The notes beneath the pieces are model-generated. The model was not told where the DNA came from, searched no databases, and saw only the letters and a list, made by a program, of their open reading frames with translations. A DNA stretch of 64,000 bases from Caldilineaceae bacterium (GTDB lineage Bacteria; Chloroflexota; Anaerolineae; Caldilineales; Caldilineaceae): the NCBI GenBank assembly GCA_022824025.1, contig JAJEBF010000005.1:1-64000 (forward strand), given 5' to 3'. Position 1 is the first letter of the stretch. Every line of letters begins with the position of its first letter. This document shows, in pieces, positions 61,905-64,000 of the stretch. A program made the translations under genes and the position numbers.

Positions 61905-63380
61905 TCAACCAGTCCGTTCGCGCTCGTCTCCGGCCCGTGGTTCGAGAAGAGCATCCATCTCCTGCGTCTCGTCTTCCCCTTTCTCGCCTTCCCCTGCCTG
62001 TCCGCCAGTAGCGCTCTCGGAATCTGCGCCTTCCGCGTCCATCCCAGCTGCAGCGCCCGCCTCCGCAATCGCAAGCGTCGGTGATTCAAATGACTCAAGT
62101 GAATCATCGTATTCCCAATTGTCTGAATCGGACGTCAAACTGACCGGAACGTGTGCCGGCAACGAGGCTTTTACCTCCGTGTCAGACGCATCTCCCCAGT
62201 AGGAAGTTACCGATGCCAGCACCGGCAAATCATCCAGGCTGAGAATGGAATTTGTTCGTTTTGGCATCGTCACCCTCTCTCCCAATGCCTCCGGGGCATC
62301 CTTGATCTCCTGTTCCTGCCGTTCAGGCGCTGCCAGGAGCGCTTTCGACCCCTCGGGCAACTGGTTCATCTTCCTGTAAAGCTGCGCCAAAGCAGGACCG
62401 ACTGCGTCCAGTGGCAGCTGGCTCCGCACTGGCGTGTCCGACGTCTCCCACAACTCCGCCAGCGCCTCAAACTCCCATACGGCTGTGAGCACGCTTTCAC
62501 TCCGAAAGTTCGACGACTCCACCAGGATACCGCTTGCGCGCGGCGTAAGCTCCTGCGGCGCGAGCACCGACGACCGCCCTACGAATGGATCCCGCTGCCG
62601 GCGGCTGAACTCGTTGTGGCCCACCAGAAAGCTGATCGCCGCGAACAGCTGGTTGTCCTGCATCCGCGCCAGCATGCCTGCCCTCAGCTTCTCATACAAC
62701 ACGCGCTCTGTGGCCGCCCCCTGGGCGATCAAGAGTTCCGCTCCCTGGTAGGCTAGTAAACGCCCCACCTCCGGGTAGAGCAGGTCGCCTCCCAGCATCA
62801 GCCCAATCCGACCGACCGGCGTCTGGATTACGTTCCACTCGTGACCCGGCTGCGCCAAATCCTCGTCCTCAGGATGAAGCACCCGCTTCGCCTGGTAGCC
62901 CAGTCTCTCGCCTCCGGGTCCGTATATGACCGCCAAATTGCGCAGCACGCCATCCAAAGGGTCCGGTAAATAGGCGCTTGGCGCCGCCAGCGTCACGTCA
63001 AACTCCTGCGCCAGCCCGCCGAAAACACCGTCGTAGGCCTCCCATACCGCGTCCGGCTCGGTCGTCAGAAGCGCACCCGCCATCTGCCGGAAATCCGCCC
63101 CAAGCCAGCCGGCCAGCGCGCCCGACACGCCGCCGCTTACCTTCTGCCAAAGGCTCGACTGACGCCTGCGCGACAAATCCGCCCGCTTCAGCAAGTTCGC
63201 CTGGAATCCCCCCAGCAACGGAGGAATCACCATCACCCCCGCCAGTTCGGGAAAAACAACCAACCGCGCCCGTTTGTTCTCTGCTGCCCGCAGGAATCTG
63301 CGAAGGTCTTCCCGGTACTCCTCCAGCGTCTGGGGCAGCCGCATCTTCTGTTGGATGCACGCGACGATCAGTTTTTTCAT
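61905..63380 (-). CDS. Nitrilase-fold protein lacking the catalytic cysteine
   Basis: A 491-residue protein. Residues 1-300 have the carbon-nitrogen hydrolase fold: Glu45 in 'VVFPELAG', Lys165 in 'YQAKRVLHPED', but the third residue of the triad is missing: 'IGLMLGGDLLYPE' has Gly197 where active members have Cys ('CYD'). A proline- and acid-rich tail of 190 residues follows. It may bind amide-like ligands without cleaving, or use another residue. The ATG at 63380 gives the family start; eleven codons of open frame precede it. Confidence 0.8.
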   Translation of the reverse strand: MKKLIVACIQQKMRLPQTLEEYREDLRRFLRAAENKRARLVVFPELAGVMVIPPLLGGFQANLLKRADLSRRRQSSLWQKVSGGVSGALAGWLGADFRQMAGALLTTEPDAVWEAYDGVFGGLAQEFDVTLAAPSAYLPDPLDGVLRNLAVIYGPGGERLGYQAKRVLHPEDEDLAQPGHEWNVIQTPVGRIGLMLGGDLLYPEVGRLLAYQGAELLIAQGAATERVLYEKLRAGMLARMQDNQLFAAISFLVGHNEFSRRQRDPFVGRSSVLAPQELTPRASGILVESSNFRSESVLTAVWEFEALAELWETSDTPVRSQLPLDAVGPALAQLYRKMNQLPEGSKALLAAPERQEQEIKDAPEALGERVTMPKRTNSILSLDDLPVLASVTSYWGDASDTEVKASLPAHVPVSLTSDSDNWEYDDSLESFESPTLAIAEAGAAAGMDAEGADSESATGGQAGEGEKGEDETQEMDALLEPRAGDERERTG

Positions 63381-63431
63381 CGGCGCTGGTCTGTCCGTTC
63401 CCTTTCTGCGCAATGCGTTGAGGACATCGCC

Positions 63432-64000
63432 TCACGATCCACTATATGCCTTGATGATGTCGATGATCAACCCAACATCCTTGCGCGCATGCGCCAGCGA
63501 CGTGCGCGACGCCTCTCCGTTGACGATACAACCATGGAAGTGCCGCAGCTCACGCACGAACGCGCTGTCCCAGTCAATATATGGCTCGGTCCGGTATGTC
63601 GTTCCCTCGCTGTCAATGCCCTGGACCGATACCGTGGACAGAATGCCCCTCGAAAAACCGGTCGGGTAGTTGACGATCACCCGCTTGTCGTCGCCGTATA
63701 TCTCCAGCGTCTCTTTGAAATCCCACAGGTCCGGCAAATCGATCCAGGTACCCACACACCGGGCCCCGTTTTCATAGACCAGAGTGAAACTGACTGCCCG
63801 CCCTTCCTGCCAGATCTCAGTGTGGGCTATCTCTACCGGCAGGCCCATGATCTCCCGCAAGCCGTACAGATCGTGAATCATGCTCCCCGATAGCAGATGG
63901 AAGGCCCGCTCTACGTGGGGAGCCGCGTCGCCGATCGCCTGTTGCCGCGCCGCCTGCCTCCCCTCTATCGCGCTTTCCATCGCCCCCGCCGGCAAATCAC
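63432..64000 (-). CDS. Gfo/Idh/MocA family oxidoreductase, C-terminal part (runs off right edge)
   Basis: 189 complete codons of open frame end at 63432, with no stop before the window edge, so the 5' part lies to the right. Seen: 'GSMIHDLYGLREIMG', 'VYENGARCVGTWIDLP', 'LEIYGDDKRVIV' and 'RELRHFHGCIVNGE' near the end, the C-terminal domain pattern of Gfo/Idh/MocA proteins. The nucleotide-binding half is not visible. Confidence 0.8.
   Translation of the reverse strand, partial: DLPAGAMESAIEGRQAARQQAIGDAAPHVERAFHLLSGSMIHDLYGLREIMGLPVEIAHTEIWQEGRAVSFTLVYENGARCVGTWIDLPDLWDFKETLEIYGDDKRVIVNYPTGFSRGILSTVSVQGIDSEGTTYRTEPYIDWDSAFVRELRHFHGCIVNGEASRTSLAHARKDVGLIIDIIKAYSGS

Overview
The window looks like chromosome (or a metagenome-assembled contig) of a high-GC bacterium, most plausibly a Chloroflexota of the Anaerolineae/Caldilineales type. 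This is inferred from gene content: several sugar-type ABC importers with Tat/lipoprotein binding proteins and no ATPase gene beside them, many Gfo/Idh/MocA dehydrogenases, phytanoyl-CoA dioxygenase-like proteins, a lipoprotein built of 'GLGCP...YAQ.ITPGY' repeats, and a yggS-proC-yggT cluster. No rRNA or tRNA gene was recognised.

Layout. 1-961: the 3' tail of an IS66-type transposase and a PD-(D/E)XK restriction endonuclease with no methylase in view. 1.1-3.5 kb: ruvB divergent from a DksA/TraR zinc-finger gene and upp. 3.6-5.3 kb: a GH29 alpha-L-fucosidase behind a deleted ABC-importer operon (the start of a binding protein joined to the tail of a permease). 5.6-13.8 kb: sugar-acid metabolism (two Gfo/Idh/MocA enzymes, an SMP-30 lactonase), then a complete binding protein/two-permease importer and an M20 hydrolase. 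14.0-17.7 kb: yggS-proC-yggT, a four-repeat lipoprotein broken by one in-frame TAA, and a small zincin. 18.1-21.7 kb: a second importer ordered permease/binding protein/permease. 21.7-22.3 kb: a repeat-rich spacer. 22.3-27.6 kb: SDR, two surface/membrane proteins, a sulfatase-fold hydrolase, a type-2 malate/lactate dehydrogenase.

27.7-39.4 kb: a long co-oriented operon with a good sigma-70-like promoter: dhaK, dhaL, glpK, dhaM, HPr, EI, glpA, glpB, glpC and a ketopantoate-reductase-like gene. It encodes a complete private phosphorelay (PEP to EI to HPr to DhaM to DhaL-ADP) for dihydroxyacetone, beside GlpK/GlpABC for glycerol; both routes end in dihydroxyacetone phosphate.

39.4-44.6 kb: a polytopic membrane protein, divergent from a CHAT-domain protein followed 11 bases later by an unusual fusion of a glycosidase-like domain to an O-antigen-ligase-type membrane domain. 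44.7-48.6 kb: two phytanoyl-CoA dioxygenase-like proteins, a Gfo/Idh/MocA enzyme and a luciferase-like flavin enzyme. 48.7-51.5 kb: an AT-richer McrBC restriction pair. 51.8-58.0 kb: two small sugar-locus proteins, a membrane-fusion protein, a Gfo/Idh/MocA enzyme, a ThDP enzyme, and two more permease tails left from deleted importers. 58.3-64 kb: an orphan family-5 binding protein, a ferredoxin-NADP reductase-like flavoprotein, a nitrilase-fold protein without its cysteine, and a Gfo/Idh/MocA gene running off the right edge.

Together the window describes a heterotroph scavenging sulfated or deoxy-sugar glycans, sugar acids and glycerol, in a genome where importer operons have been repeatedly gained and truncated. 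The least familiar items are the private PTS operon, the GH-like/ligase fusion beside a CHAT protein, and the recurrent permease-tail scars.
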